This document shows, in pieces, positions 55,675-63,764 of a stretch of DNA of 64,000 nucleotides. Position numbers and translations under genes: made by a program. Every line of letters starts with the position of its first letter. Position 1 is the stretch's first letter. The DNA comes from Peribacillus alkalitolerans. Lineage in GTDB: Bacteria > Bacillota > Bacilli > Bacillales > DSM-1321. The stretch is taken from assembly GCF_010882125.1 (NCBI RefSeq), contig NZ_JAAGVZ010000004.1, positions 1 through 64,000 on the forward strand. The letters are read 5' to 3'. The notes below the pieces were generated by a model. The model did not search any database and had not been told where the DNA came from. It saw only the letters and a list, made by a program, of their open reading frames with translations.

Positions 55675-56133
55675 ATGAAATTTGAAGGAAAATTAGTTGG
55701 AACAGGGTTACGCGTTGGAATTGTTGTTGGAAGATTTAATGAGTTTATTACGAGCAAATTATTAGGCGGAGCAATGGATGCACTAGTTCGCCATGGAGTA
55801 CAAGAATCAGATATCGATGTGGCTTGGGTACCAGGTGCTTTTGAAATCCCAGTAGTCGCGAAAAAAATGGCAACCGGCGATTATGACGCAATCGTAACAC
55901 TAGGCACGGTAATTCGTGGAGCGACAACCCATTATGATTATGTATGTAATGAAGTAGCCAAAGGTGTTGCTGCAGTATCCCTACAAAGTGAAATTCCTGT
56001 GATCTTCGGTGTACTCACAACTGAAAGTATTGAACAGGCTATTGAACGAGCAGGTACAAAAGCTGGCAACAAAGGCTATGAGTCTGCTGTTGCGGCGATC
56101 GAAATGGCGAACCTATTACGAGAGTTCAAATAA
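55675..56133 (+). CDS. ribH: 6,7-Dimethyl-8-ribityllumazine synthase
   Basis: A 152-residue lumazine synthase that condenses the RibB product with the pyrimidine precursor and assembles as a 60-mer capsid in Bacillus. Motifs include [39 protein letters not shown] and [16 protein letters not shown] precedes the ATG. It is the last gene of the operon and is separated from ribB by the MITE-like insertion. Confidence 0.96.
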   Translation: MKFEGKLVGTGLRVGIVVGRFNEFITSKLLGGAMDALVRHGVQESDIDVAWVPGAFEIPVVAKKMATGDYDAIVTLGTVIRGATTHYDYVCNEVAKGVAAVSLQSEIPVIFGVLTTESIEQAIERAGTKAGNKGYESAVAAIEMANLLREFK

Positions 56134-56146
56134 AAATATAGTTTTT

Positions 56147-56178
56147 GAGGGTGGCCCAAGCTATGGAGCCACCCTCAT
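56147..56178 (+). terminator. rib operon terminator
   Basis: GAGGGTGGC pairs with GCCACCCTC (56147-56155 and 56168-56176); the T tract (ATTTATTT) is short. Confidence 0.65.
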
Positions 56179-56182
56179 TTAT

Positions 56183-56428
56183 TTAAGATATTGTATCGTT
56201 ATCATTTTTCTTTTCATATATCTCAAGTAAAGCATCAACCATTTCAATTTGTATCTCATATTGCTGATAAATATTTCGGAAGGTTACCTCTGTGATCTCA
56301 TCTATTTCCATTACCGTTCTTTTCACTTCAATACCGCTCTTATGTGCTGCCAGATCCTTTTCTAACAAGCTTTTTCTAGGATTGTAACCTAAAGGAATCT
56401 GCCTACATATAGATAAGTAACAAATCAA
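56183..56428 (-). CDS. Possible small protein, start uncertain
   Basis: A minus-strand frame ends at 56183. Its C-terminal 55 residues look coding (GIEVKRTVMEIDEITEVTF, then RNIYQQYEIQIEMVDALLE). No start with a ribosome binding site is visible; the listed end is the TTG at 56428, and the frame runs on antisense to the next gene. I do not recognise the protein. It could be a small helical protein or a gene with a lost 5' end. Confidence 0.3.
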   Translation of the reverse strand: MICYLSICRQIPLGYNPRKSLLEKDLAAHKSGIEVKRTVMEIDEITEVTFRNIYQQYEIQIEMVDALLEIYEKKNDNDTIS

Positions 56429-56464
56429 TTTATTTGTGATGCTGTGATGAAGGAGGCCCTTTTC

Positions 56465-57184
56465 ATGGAAAAATCTAGCCCATCTCAATTTGAACGGTAC
56501 AGTGAAGTGATGCTTAAACAGAAAATTATCCACCTTAGCTCGGAGCTTTCTAAATATAAATCTTTAGTGAAAGATTTTCGGGAAAGCTATCAATTTAGCA
56601 GAGTGGAAAAATTAATTGAGGAAAATAAAAAGCTAAATGAATTTGTCAATAATTATGAAAAACAACCTCAAACTGAAACAGTGGTAAACGAAAATCACCT
56701 ACAAACTGAGACAGTAGTAAATGAAAATCAACTAAAAACTGAGACAGTAGTAAACGAAACACTACTTCAAACTGAGTCTGTGGTACACGAAAACTTGAAG
56801 GAACATAAGGCTGAAATTGAAAAAAGTGTTGGAATTGAAGAGGATGATAGACTCCAAAAGGATGAGGTTAACTCTTTAATTACACACTATCAAGAAAAAA
56901 TTGCAGAGTACGAAAAGAAAGAAAAACAGTGGAAAAAAGTATTGAAAAAAATGAAATCCTTTCAGGATGAGAAAGCAGAATTACTACGTCAAAACGAAGA
57001 ATTAGCTGATAAGTTGGCTAATGAAGAAGAGTATTATCATAATTTATTAGTCCGAGTCAGCAGGTTGAACTCGGATTTATATAATGCTAATCAAAGGGAA
57101 GAAGAATTGCAAAACCACGTAAGTGAACTGCAATATCGACTCGAAGCATTACAAGCTAAATATACTGATATTGAAAATGAATAA
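56465..57184 (+). CDS. Coiled-coil protein with four 11-residue tandem repeats
   Basis: A 239-residue hydrophilic protein with no signal or membrane segment. Residues 1-60 and 120-239 are Glu/Lys/Leu-rich and predicted coiled coil. Between them, residues 69-112 are four copies of an 11-residue unit close to QTETVVNENHL, encoded by four 33-bp direct repeats (56669-56800). I do not recognise the family. The ATG at 56465 has AAGGAGG eight bases upstream. Repeat number probably varies between strains. Confidence 0.7.
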   Translation: MEKSSPSQFERYSEVMLKQKIIHLSSELSKYKSLVKDFRESYQFSRVEKLIEENKKLNEFVNNYEKQPQTETVVNENHLQTETVVNENQLKTETVVNETLLQTESVVHENLKEHKAEIEKSVGIEEDDRLQKDEVNSLITHYQEKIAEYEKKEKQWKKVLKKMKSFQDEKAELLRQNEELADKLANEEEYYHNLLVRVSRLNSDLYNANQREEELQNHVSELQYRLEALQAKYTDIENE

Positions 57185-57193
57185 CAATTATCC

Positions 57194-57233
57194 ATGGGCA
57201 TCCCTTTAATACCTGCATGGATGCTCATTTTTT
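57194..57233 (+). terminator. Terminator of the coiled-coil gene
   Basis: ATGgGCATCC pairs with GGATGCtCAT around a 15-base loop and is followed by a T run. Confidence 0.7.
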
Positions 57234-57249
57234 ATTGATTCTCTTTTAT

Positions 57250-57765
57250 TCATTTCATCTTATCAAGGCTTACATCAAAAATAGTTGATAATATGCCAAT
57301 AAATATTGCAGAAAGTATTAAAGCTAGTATGGGTTTCTTATAATGAATCCGTATTATACTGAACATAATCACATTGAACAAAGATGACCAAGCTAGATTC
57401 CAACCATTATGATAGGTAATGGATCCTAATTGCACAGACACATATTCAAGCACTACAAAAATACAGACAAACAAAAGAATATACAATGCCTGCCTTATTT
57501 TGGATTCGTTATCAGGAAAATGGGATAAAAAAACAAATACAGAAAGTGGCATACCAACGAGCACAAGTAATAGGATTGGGATTGTTTGATTGGGAAGCCC
57601 ATTTGGTTCCATAGCCCACATTGGATAATTGAAGCAAATGACTTCATATAACAAATTACCAACGATCGCAAAAAGCATAGTGGGATAATATTTCTTCCAG
57701 TTTTCCCAGTCGCCCCACTTCCATACTGCTAATATCCAAAGAATTGAATATGCCACTGCAACCAT
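57250..57765 (-). CDS. CBO0543 family membrane protein
   Basis: A 171-residue protein with five to six hydrophobic helices. The sequence KYYPTMLFAIVGNLLYEV, followed by a tryptophan-rich loop and LPNQTIP then FLSHFP, is characteristic of the CBO0543 family of Bacillus and Clostridium membrane proteins, whose function is unknown. AAGGGGAC precedes the ATG. Convergent with the coiled-coil gene. Confidence 0.75.
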   Translation of the reverse strand: MVAVAYSILWILAVWKWGDWENWKKYYPTMLFAIVGNLLYEVICFNYPMWAMEPNGLPNQTIPILLLVLVGMPLSVFVFLSHFPDNESKIRQALYILLFVCIFVVLEYVSVQLGSITYHNGWNLAWSSLFNVIMFSIIRIHYKKPILALILSAIFIGILSTIFDVSLDKMK

Positions 57766-57868
57766 TAATTAACCGTCCCCTTTTTACTGTCTATGTATAG
57801 GATTCGTTATTATGGCTTTCGTAATACATATAAACTAATGTTTGTACATAAATAGGCTTCAATAGATC

Positions 57869-58477
57869 TTAATAGCTCAATTGATATATTAGGAATCTTT
57901 CATTAGGATTGTTTGCAAATTTACCTGAAAGCTTGATCTCCATTTTCAACTCAAAAAGAGTCTGGTTTTCTAAGAAGAAAATATAATCCTCTGATGGATA
58001 GTATAAGACCAGTTCAACTTCCCTCTTTACATTCTCCACTGAAACTAATATTTTATTGATAATATTTATAAACACTTGGATGGAAAAGGGATTAAAAAAA
58101 TAGAATCTGTTGTCTGATGGATCAATTTCGTATTCTTCTGCAAAGCACATAAGAAAATGTACTTGGTTTAAATCCTTTTTAGTTTTCTTTAAATAATTGA
58201 TACGGTTTTCCATCGCTTGTTGATATAATGTCTCATTCATATCAATTCCTACAGCTGAAGCATTAAATCGATGATTGATATAGAAGACAAGTCTACCTTT
58301 ACCACAACCAAAATCCACCACATGATCGCTACTTTTGAGTTCATATTGTTGAAATAATAGGTCTAGTGCATGGTATGGGGTTGGTTCATAACGATGATAA
58401 TGTAATGAATTATTAAACCCCTTTTGGTTTCCTGCTGTTTTTATATTGAGTAATGTATCATAATACTCTTCGTTCAT
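57869..58477 (-). CDS. Class I SAM-dependent methyltransferase
   Basis: A 202-residue methyltransferase. Motif I VVDFGCGKGRLVFYINH (near residue 53) binds AdoMet, motif II is AVGIDMN, and the FFNPFS segment stands at motif IV. The substrate is not predictable. TAGGAGAG precedes the ATG. Single-gene unit. Confidence 0.82.
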   Translation of the reverse strand: MNEEYYDTLLNIKTAGNQKGFNNSLHYHRYEPTPYHALDLLFQQYELKSSDHVVDFGCGKGRLVFYINHRFNASAVGIDMNETLYQQAMENRINYLKKTKKDLNQVHFLMCFAEEYEIDPSDNRFYFFNPFSIQVFINIINKILVSVENVKREVELVLYYPSEDYIFFLENQTLFELKMEIKLSGKFANNPNERFLIYQLSY

Positions 58478-58550
58478 TTTCTCTCTCCTAAGCTTTAGTC
58501 CTATTCAATGATACATTGTCACAATACTTCCTTCTATTAAAAAAAGCAAA

Positions 58551-58584
58551 AAAGCAGAAGAAAAGATCTATCCTTTCTTCTGCT
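58551..58584 (-). terminator. Strong hairpin upstream of the methyltransferase gene
   Basis: A 12-bp stem AAGCAGAAGAAA with TTTCTTCTGCTT surrounds a ten-base loop. On the minus strand A/T-rich sequence with TTTTTT follows, so it could end transcription from the acyl-CoA dehydrogenase gene. Confidence 0.6.
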
Positions 58585-58594
58585 TGATTTGATC

Positions 58595-58674
58595 GGCTAT
58601 GTAAGCCTGTTGATTGCAATGAGAGGCCCTCCAATCAACAAAGTGCCATTTCAAAAATGAGCTCTCACATAGCC
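58595..58674. repeat. 80-bp inverted-repeat element
   Basis: GGCTATGT (58595-58602) pairs with ACATAGCC (58667-58674), and inside GTTGATT (58609-58615) pairs with AATCAAC (58633-58639). The same inner GTTGATT/AATCAAC pair and a GGCT(G/A)TGT outer end occur in the MITE at 55436-55619. No target duplication is visible. It may be a shortened relative, or a terminator (T5 follows on the plus strand). Confidence 0.5.
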
Positions 58675-58760
58675 TTTTTATAGATGCATGAGGTTTTGGT
58701 TCTCTTATCCAAATTCCTACTTCCTTAAGGCATCAATTACGGTGCCAAAGAAAGGATTTT

Positions 58761-60398
58761 TCAGAGTAAGTTAGCTTTAGATTTAGATTCTATCTCCTTT
58801 AAAGCAACATCTTGATAAGCTTTAAAGAATGAACCACAAAACGAATCCCAATTTGTAGCTGCTTCCATAGAGGATTCATTAACTTCCCCAAGGACTGGTC
58901 TCTGTAATAAATCTTCAAGCTGTAATGAGAAATCCTTTATCGTTTCTGTTGCCGCTCCCTTAAGTACACCCGCAACGAATTCTGATGGTGAGTACCAATC
59001 AGAAACTCTTTGAATATCCCTATAGATTTGTGTTAGTAAAAGATTACGAGGTCCCTCCCATTGCTCGTTTACAACAACATCCCGGAATATTCGAGGAAGA
59101 GAAGAAAATTCCTCCATTACTCCATGTCCGGCAAAGATCGACATTGCCTCATTTAATACTCTTACTCCCTCATTAGTCGTACATATCTTTTGTAATAAAA
59201 CCAATTCACGAAGGTGAAATAGCTGTTTTCTTATTTCAATCGGGTAATCCGAGTCTAAACCTGGATTCAACGGTCTTTCTAGTTTTAAGAATGCATCATA
59301 GATTTTAAAAGCGCCTGCAGTTGTACGTTGTGCAGCATTTTCAATGAAATTCAACTTGCTTGCTGCAAGTGGGAAATCCTTAACCTTTTTACCAAACACC
59401 GTCCGAAAATCACTATACAGATTTGCTTCTCTGGATGCACGGAGCATGAATCCTGCACAAGCAATCCCAATTTCCAGTCTTGATAAGGTAAGAACAATTC
59501 CTGCCGCTACTGCAATCCCTTTATCCTTTGGACCAACTGGGTATGCAAGTGCACCCTTGTAATTAATTTCACCAGTAGGTAATTCTGCAGTTCCAAGCTT
59601 CCATTTAATTCTGTTTATTTCATATCCATTTCTTTTTTCCTTCTCTTTATTCCCTGGTAACCATGAAGGCACAATAAAGGTTGAGACTTTGTTTGAGCCT
59701 GTAATTTTTGCAGTTACAACTGAATAATCTGCATGGGCAACAGAGCAGAAGAATTTGTTTCCATATAAGCGATAATTTTTTCCGTCTGGAACTGCTTCTA
59801 GTAAATTAGCAGGGAGATCGGAACCGCCTTGGATTTCCGACATAAATTGTGCTCCAATGGCAAACACTCCGTTTAACCCTTCCTTTGTGTGTTCAAGGAT
59901 CTCTTGTAGTTCTGGAATTTCTTCGTTAGGAAATTGATCTATAATTCCAATCAGACCGTGTGTGCAAGTTAAAGGACAAGCAACCCCTGCTTCACCTAAT
60001 TGATGAGTCAACATTCGTTTGACAAAGCTTTCCCAAGGTGCCATTTTACTAGAAAATAAACCTTCTCCAAATACTTCTTGCTCTAATTGGTGCACTTCCA
60101 TAGGTCGCACAATACGATCAATTCGGTGATTATAAGCATCATAGTGAAGCATGTATGGACGGACTTCTGGCCTAGCGATCCGTTCTGCTAGTTTGTTCCA
60201 TTTAAAAGAAACGGTTGGAGAAAAAGATAATACATTTTCATGGACTTGCTCAAATTCAGAACCAAGAAAATATTTCGTTGCATTTTGTAAAAAAGAATCA
60301 TCTCGATACCAGTCCATCTGCTCTCTTTTTGTGATAAATTCATCGAATGTGTATGAATTTTCCCCTCTTGTTTCAGTCTCTTGGGAAGCTAGGTTCAT
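58761..60398 (-). CDS. Acyl-CoA dehydrogenase family protein (AidB-like)
   Basis: A 545-residue flavoprotein, longer than typical acyl-CoA dehydrogenases (about 380) and close to the AidB branch. The signature GAQFMSEIQGGSDLPAN marks the flavin-binding middle domain. LSRLEIGIACAGFMLRA and FAGHGVMEEFSSLPRIFRDV followed by NEQWEGPRNLL mark the C-terminal helical domain. The substrate is unknown; it may be a fatty acyl-CoA or a DNA-protective flavoprotein role as for AidB. AAGGAGG precedes the ATG. It is divergent from a MerR regulator whose operator lies in the spacer of its promoter. Confidence 0.88.
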   Translation of the reverse strand: MNLASQETETRGENSYTFDEFITKREQMDWYRDDSFLQNATKYFLGSEFEQVHENVLSFSPTVSFKWNKLAERIARPEVRPYMLHYDAYNHRIDRIVRPMEVHQLEQEVFGEGLFSSKMAPWESFVKRMLTHQLGEAGVACPLTCTHGLIGIIDQFPNEEIPELQEILEHTKEGLNGVFAIGAQFMSEIQGGSDLPANLLEAVPDGKNYRLYGNKFFCSVAHADYSVVTAKITGSNKVSTFIVPSWLPGNKEKEKRNGYEINRIKWKLGTAELPTGEINYKGALAYPVGPKDKGIAVAAGIVLTLSRLEIGIACAGFMLRASREANLYSDFRTVFGKKVKDFPLAASKLNFIENAAQRTTAGAFKIYDAFLKLERPLNPGLDSDYPIEIRKQLFHLRELVLLQKICTTNEGVRVLNEAMSIFAGHGVMEEFSSLPRIFRDVVVNEQWEGPRNLLLTQIYRDIQRVSDWYSPSEFVAGVLKGAATETIKDFSLQLEDLLQRPVLGEVNESSMEAATNWDSFCGSFFKAYQDVALKEIESKSKANLL

Positions 60399-60419
60399 AG
60401 TAATCCTCCTTCATTTCTA

Positions 60420-60449
60420 TTGACAAATCTAAATATTCAGAATTATTAT
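60420..60449 (+). promoter_or_regulatory. Promoter of the merR-type gene
   Basis: TTGACA (60420-60425), an 18-bp spacer and TATTAT (60444-60449) precede the regulator. The shared operator lies just downstream, near the likely transcription start, so the regulator should repress itself. Confidence 0.65.
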
Positions 60450-60477
60450 AAAGCTAAGTATACGTTAACGTCAACTT
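60445..60477 (-). promoter_or_regulatory. Acyl-CoA dehydrogenase promoter with MerR operator in its spacer
   Basis: On the minus strand TTGACG (60469-60474), an 18-bp spacer and TATAAT (60445-60450) point to the dehydrogenase gene. Centred over the -35 and spacer is the palindrome ACGTTAACGT (60462-60471) with matching outer arms AAGT and ACTT (60456-60459 and 60474-60477). This resembles the TTTACGTnnACGTAAA operators of MerR regulators of acyl-CoA catabolism (LiuR type). Confidence 0.7.
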
Positions 60478-60490
60478 GGAGGAAAAACAT

Positions 60491-60880
60491 ATGTTAGAAG
60501 AACGTCTATTTTCAATCAGTGAATTAGCTTCTATGTTTGATATCAGCTCAAGAACAATCCGGTATTACGAAGAAATTGGAATGCTAGTTTCAGAGAATCG
60601 CCAAAGCCTAACTCAGCAACGCATCTATACCCATAAAGAACGAAGAAGATTAAAGCTGATTCTTCGTGGAAAAAAGCTTGGCTTTAGCCTACAAGAAATT
60701 AAAGAAATGATTAAGCTTTACGAATCCAACCCTGAAGGAGAAGTTGAGAAAAAAAGAATCATTGATTTTGCTGATCAGAAAATCGAGGAAATTAATGAGC
60801 GAATTATTCAGTTACAAATGCTAAGAGACGAAATATTATCCCACAAAGAAAAATATATTAATAACTATAGTTGGTCCTAG
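60491..60880 (+). CDS. MerR-family transcriptional regulator
   Basis: A 129-residue regulator. The N-terminal winged helix-turn-helix is FSISELASMFDISSRTIRYY followed by EEIGML; then GKKLGFSLQEIKEMI and a C-terminal dimerisation coiled coil (IDFADQKIEEINERIIQLQ). No cysteine metal-binding motif is present, so it is not a metal sensor; the pattern fits regulators of fatty acid or branched-chain acyl-CoA genes. The ATG at 60491 has GGAGG ten bases upstream. It likely controls the divergent acyl-CoA dehydrogenase. Confidence 0.87.
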   Translation: MLEERLFSISELASMFDISSRTIRYYEEIGMLVSENRQSLTQQRIYTHKERRRLKLILRGKKLGFSLQEIKEMIKLYESNPEGEVEKKRIIDFADQKIEEINERIIQLQMLRDEILSHKEKYINNYSWS

Positions 60881-60889
60881 TATTAATTG

Positions 60890-60917
60890 AAAGGCACTCA
60901 AATGAGTGCCTTTTTTT
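60890..60917 (+). terminator. merR-type gene terminator
   Basis: AAGGCACTCA pairs with TGAGTGCCTT and is followed by a run of T, about ten bases past the stop. Confidence 0.88.
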
Positions 60918-61114
60918 ACATATTTAGTTAGTTTATACAAAACATAAGAGCTTATTATTTAGATTATTGTTAAAAGCAGGAGAAAAAAATAAGTGTCAAA
61001 ATTTTCTAAAAATAAAATAAATGTTTTCAAGAGTATATAAATTCGCCATAATAATATTTTAATTATCCTCAATTTTTATCTATCATGAAGGAGAAGCAAG
61101 GAGCTGGGCTTTAA

Positions 61115-61933
61115 GTGAAGATTAAAAAAATCTTAAATAATAATGCTGTAGTGATATTAGATAACAATGAAGAGAAGATAGCAATCGGTTCAGGAATTGC
61201 TTTTCAAAAAAAGAAAAATGACATTATTAATACAAATAATATAGAAAAGATATTTGTTTTAAAAGAAAATGAGAAATTCCAGCAGCTTCTTCTGAAAATA
61301 CCTGAAGAGCATTTCTCCTTATCTGAGGAAATTATCAGCTATGCTGAAGAGTATCTTGACCTAAAATTAAACGACCATGTACATATAACGCTAACTGATC
61401 ACTTATCTTTTGCCATTGAAAGAGTACGGGAAGGTATTCAACTGGAAAATAAACTTTTTAATGAGATAAAGGTTCTATATAAAAAAGAATTTGAGATTGG
61501 TATGTGGGCATTAAAACATATTGAACATAAATTACAAGTAAAAATGCCAATTGACGAAGCTGCTTATATTGCTCTGCATATCCATACTTCAAAACCTCAA
61601 AGTAACAATATGAAGCAAACACTAAGACAAACAGCAATCATTAGTGACATGATTCAAATGATTAGGGATTATCTCGATATTTCAATAGAAGAAGATGATC
61701 TTTCTTACCATCGATTAATATCACATCTACGATTCACAGTTTCCAGAATCAAAAATTCCGAGCTACATACTATGGACGATGAAATGTTAAAGATGATAAA
61801 AAAGAAGTTCCCCATTTCCTTTAAATGTTCAAAATCAGTTGCTACTAACCTTTTAGATAAGTATGGAATTCAACTTCCTGAAGAGGAACTTGGATACCTT
61901 ACACTACATATCGAAAGAATAAGAAAAAAGTAA
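61115..61933 (+). CDS. glcT: GlcT-type transcriptional antiterminator (BglG family)
   Basis: A 272-residue RNA-binding antiterminator. Residues 1-55 form the co-antiterminator domain (KIKKILNNNAVVI, GSGIAFQKK). Two PRD modules follow, with phosphorylatable histidines in LTDHLSFAIERVREG and AYIALHIHTS (PRD1) and in the HRLISHLRFTVSRI and YLTLHIERI regions (PRD2). It binds a RAT hairpin to prevent termination when the PTS substrate is present. The start is GTG, ten bases after AAGGAG. The neighbouring PTS gene carries a GlcT-like RAT, which supports GlcT over LicT or SacT. Confidence 0.87.
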   Translation: MKIKKILNNNAVVILDNNEEKIAIGSGIAFQKKKNDIINTNNIEKIFVLKENEKFQQLLLKIPEEHFSLSEEIISYAEEYLDLKLNDHVHITLTDHLSFAIERVREGIQLENKLFNEIKVLYKKEFEIGMWALKHIEHKLQVKMPIDEAAYIALHIHTSKPQSNNMKQTLRQTAIISDMIQMIRDYLDISIEEDDLSYHRLISHLRFTVSRIKNSELHTMDDEMLKMIKKKFPISFKCSKSVATNLLDKYGIQLPEEELGYLTLHIERIRKK

Positions 61934-61954
61934 GCAATGTAGTATAAATAAAAT

Positions 61955-61989
61955 AAAAACGCTTGGATAACAATTATCCAAGCGTTTTT
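61955..61989. terminator. Bidirectional terminator glcT / PTS gene
   Basis: A 16-bp perfect stem (61955-61970 with 61974-61989) with A and T tracts at the ends lies between convergent genes. Confidence 0.92.
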
Positions 61990-61999
61990 CAATTCATTA

Positions 62000-63439
62000 T
62001 TATTTGTGTAATTTGACCATTTCGTCTGCTACAAATTGAACATTTGTTCCAACAATCACTTGAATACTTTGAGGGCCTACAATATTTATACCCGGCACAC
62101 CTGTTGATTTAATTTTGTTTTGATCAACCTTATTCATATCTTTGACTTCAATTCTTAGTCGAGTCGTACAATTATCAATGGATGTCACATTAGCGTCTCC
62201 GCCTAGTCCATCATATATTTTACCTGCCAACACAGCAAAATTTTTCCCAGAAGCTCCCTTTGCTTCAACCTCAACTTCATCATCGTCTTCTCTACCAGGT
62301 GTCATTAAGTTAAATTTTGTAATGATGAAGCGGAATAAGAAATAGTAAATGACTGCAAAAATTAAACCTTGAACGATTAACATGTACGGTTGGTTCGCTA
62401 TCGGGATCCGCAAACTTAATACAAAGTCTACAAGTCCTGCACTAAAGCCAAATCCTGCTGTCCATTGAAATGTTGCAGCAATAGCCAAAGAGATACCTGT
62501 TAATGCTGCATGGACCACATAAAGTAATGGAGCAACAAACATAAATGAAAACTCTAATGGTTCAGTAACCCCAGTAAAGAATGAAGCCACACCTGCTGCC
62601 ATCATTAAGGCTGCCACTTGTTTTTTCTTTTTCGTTTTTGCTGTATGGTACATTGCTAATGCTGCTGCTGGTAATCCAAACATCATGACTGGGAAGAATC
62701 CAGCTTGGTACATTCCTGTGATTCCCTTTTCTCCTTTACTAGACCAGAAGTTTCCGATATCGTTTATTCCAGCAACATCAAACCAGAACACAGAATTTAA
62801 TGCATGGTGTAGACCTGTTGGAATTAATAATCTGTTGAAGAACCCATATAGTCCTGCTCCGGCAGCACCTAGTTTACTAATTCCTTCACCGAATGATACT
62901 AATCCTGTAAAGATTACTGGCCATACAAAGAATAACACTAAAGAAACTACTAGCATTGCAACAGATGTCATAATTGGTACAAGTCTTTTCCCACTAAAGA
63001 AAGCTAATGCATCTGGCAATTGTACATGACTGAATCGATTGTACATGGATGCTGCTACAAGCCCTGAAAGAATTCCGATAAATTGATTTCCGATTTTTGC
63101 AGATGCTGGATTCACTTCAGCTACGTCAATCCCTTGAAGCATTGCCACTGAGCCAGTTGAAAGTAATGTTGTTACTACTAAATATGCGACCAATCCACTC
63201 AATGCAGATGAGCCGTCCTTTTCTTTAGCCATACCTAATGCTACCCCTACAGCAAACAGGATTGCCATATTGTCAATAATGGAACCCCCAGCCTTGATTA
63301 GGAAAGCTGCTATTGGGCTTCCTGCACCCCAACCAGTTGGATCAATCCAATAACCAATCCCCATCAAAATGGCTGCAGCAGGTAATACTGCTACTGGCAG
63401 CATCAATGAACGGCCAATTCTTTGTAGATATTTCATCAT
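62000..63439 (-). CDS. nagP: PTS transporter EIICB, N-acetylglucosamine type
   Basis: A 479-residue phosphotransferase permease that imports and phosphorylates a hexose. The EIIC domain (about ten helices, residues 1-380) includes LMLPVAVLPAAAILMGIGYW and the NagE/NagP-like GLHHALNSVFWFDVAGINDI and MYQAGFFPVMMFGLPAAALA. The C-terminal EIIB domain has the phosphorylated cysteine in SIDNCTTRLRIEV. EIIA is absent and must be supplied in trans. The sequence fits GlcNAc better than glucose (PtsG is longer, with its own EIIA). AGGAGG precedes the ATG. A GlcT-type RAT and a cre site lie upstream. Confidence 0.87.
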   Translation of the reverse strand: MMKYLQRIGRSLMLPVAVLPAAAILMGIGYWIDPTGWGAGSPIAAFLIKAGGSIIDNMAILFAVGVALGMAKEKDGSSALSGLVAYLVVTTLLSTGSVAMLQGIDVAEVNPASAKIGNQFIGILSGLVAASMYNRFSHVQLPDALAFFSGKRLVPIMTSVAMLVVSLVLFFVWPVIFTGLVSFGEGISKLGAAGAGLYGFFNRLLIPTGLHHALNSVFWFDVAGINDIGNFWSSKGEKGITGMYQAGFFPVMMFGLPAAALAMYHTAKTKKKKQVAALMMAAGVASFFTGVTEPLEFSFMFVAPLLYVVHAALTGISLAIAATFQWTAGFGFSAGLVDFVLSLRIPIANQPYMLIVQGLIFAVIYYFLFRFIITKFNLMTPGREDDDEVEVEAKGASGKNFAVLAGKIYDGLGGDANVTSIDNCTTRLRIEVKDMNKVDQNKIKSTGVPGINIVGPQSIQVIVGTNVQFVADEMVKLHK

Positions 63440-63618
63440 CTTTTATTCCTCCTGTAAAAAGTTACTGTCTTATCCAGTTTTTCTTGTTTGTAAATAAATG
63501 AATGAAATAAAATTGCATACTAATTGAGAATAATTCCTTATCAGCATAAGTACTTGGCTTTATTATCAGAAATTTTCCTTTTAGCCATGCACCTCCTTAA
63601 AAAATGCTAGTAAGACAA

Positions 63619-63693
63619 CAAAAAAGGCATGGGGAAACAATAAAAAGGAAAAAACCTTTTATTATTACCACCATGCCTGATCGTATCAGTAAC
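63619..63693 (-). promoter_or_regulatory. GlcT-type RAT overlapping a terminator in the nagP leader
   Basis: On the minus strand TGTTACTGATACGATCAGG and CATGG (63671-63694) closely resemble the GlcT target in the B. subtilis ptsG leader. Its 3' part GGCATGG is the left arm of a terminator (CCATGCC at 63671-63677 of the plus strand paired with GGCATGG at 63626-63632, plus an inner AATAAAAGG/CCTTTTTATT hairpin), followed by TTTTTTG. RAT and terminator are mutually exclusive, so GlcT binding permits read-through into nagP. Confidence 0.85.
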
Positions 63694-63720
63694 ATGTGAA
63701 CATATTTAACTATTACCTAA

Positions 63721-63764
63721 ATCATAACACTAAATCTTAGAAAAACAATATGTAAGCGCAACCA
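63721..63764 (-). promoter_or_regulatory. nagP promoter and cre site
   Basis: On the minus strand TTGTTT (63743-63748), a 16-bp spacer and TATGAT (63721-63726) form the likely promoter. Next to the -35, at 63751-63764, TGTAAGCGCAACCA matches the CcpA cre consensus TGWAANCGNTNWCA with two mismatches. Confidence 0.6.

Noticed and set aside
56669-56800. Regular 33-bp direct repeats, possible CRISPR
   Set aside because: Units are contiguous with no spacers and stay in the reading frame of a coiled-coil protein.
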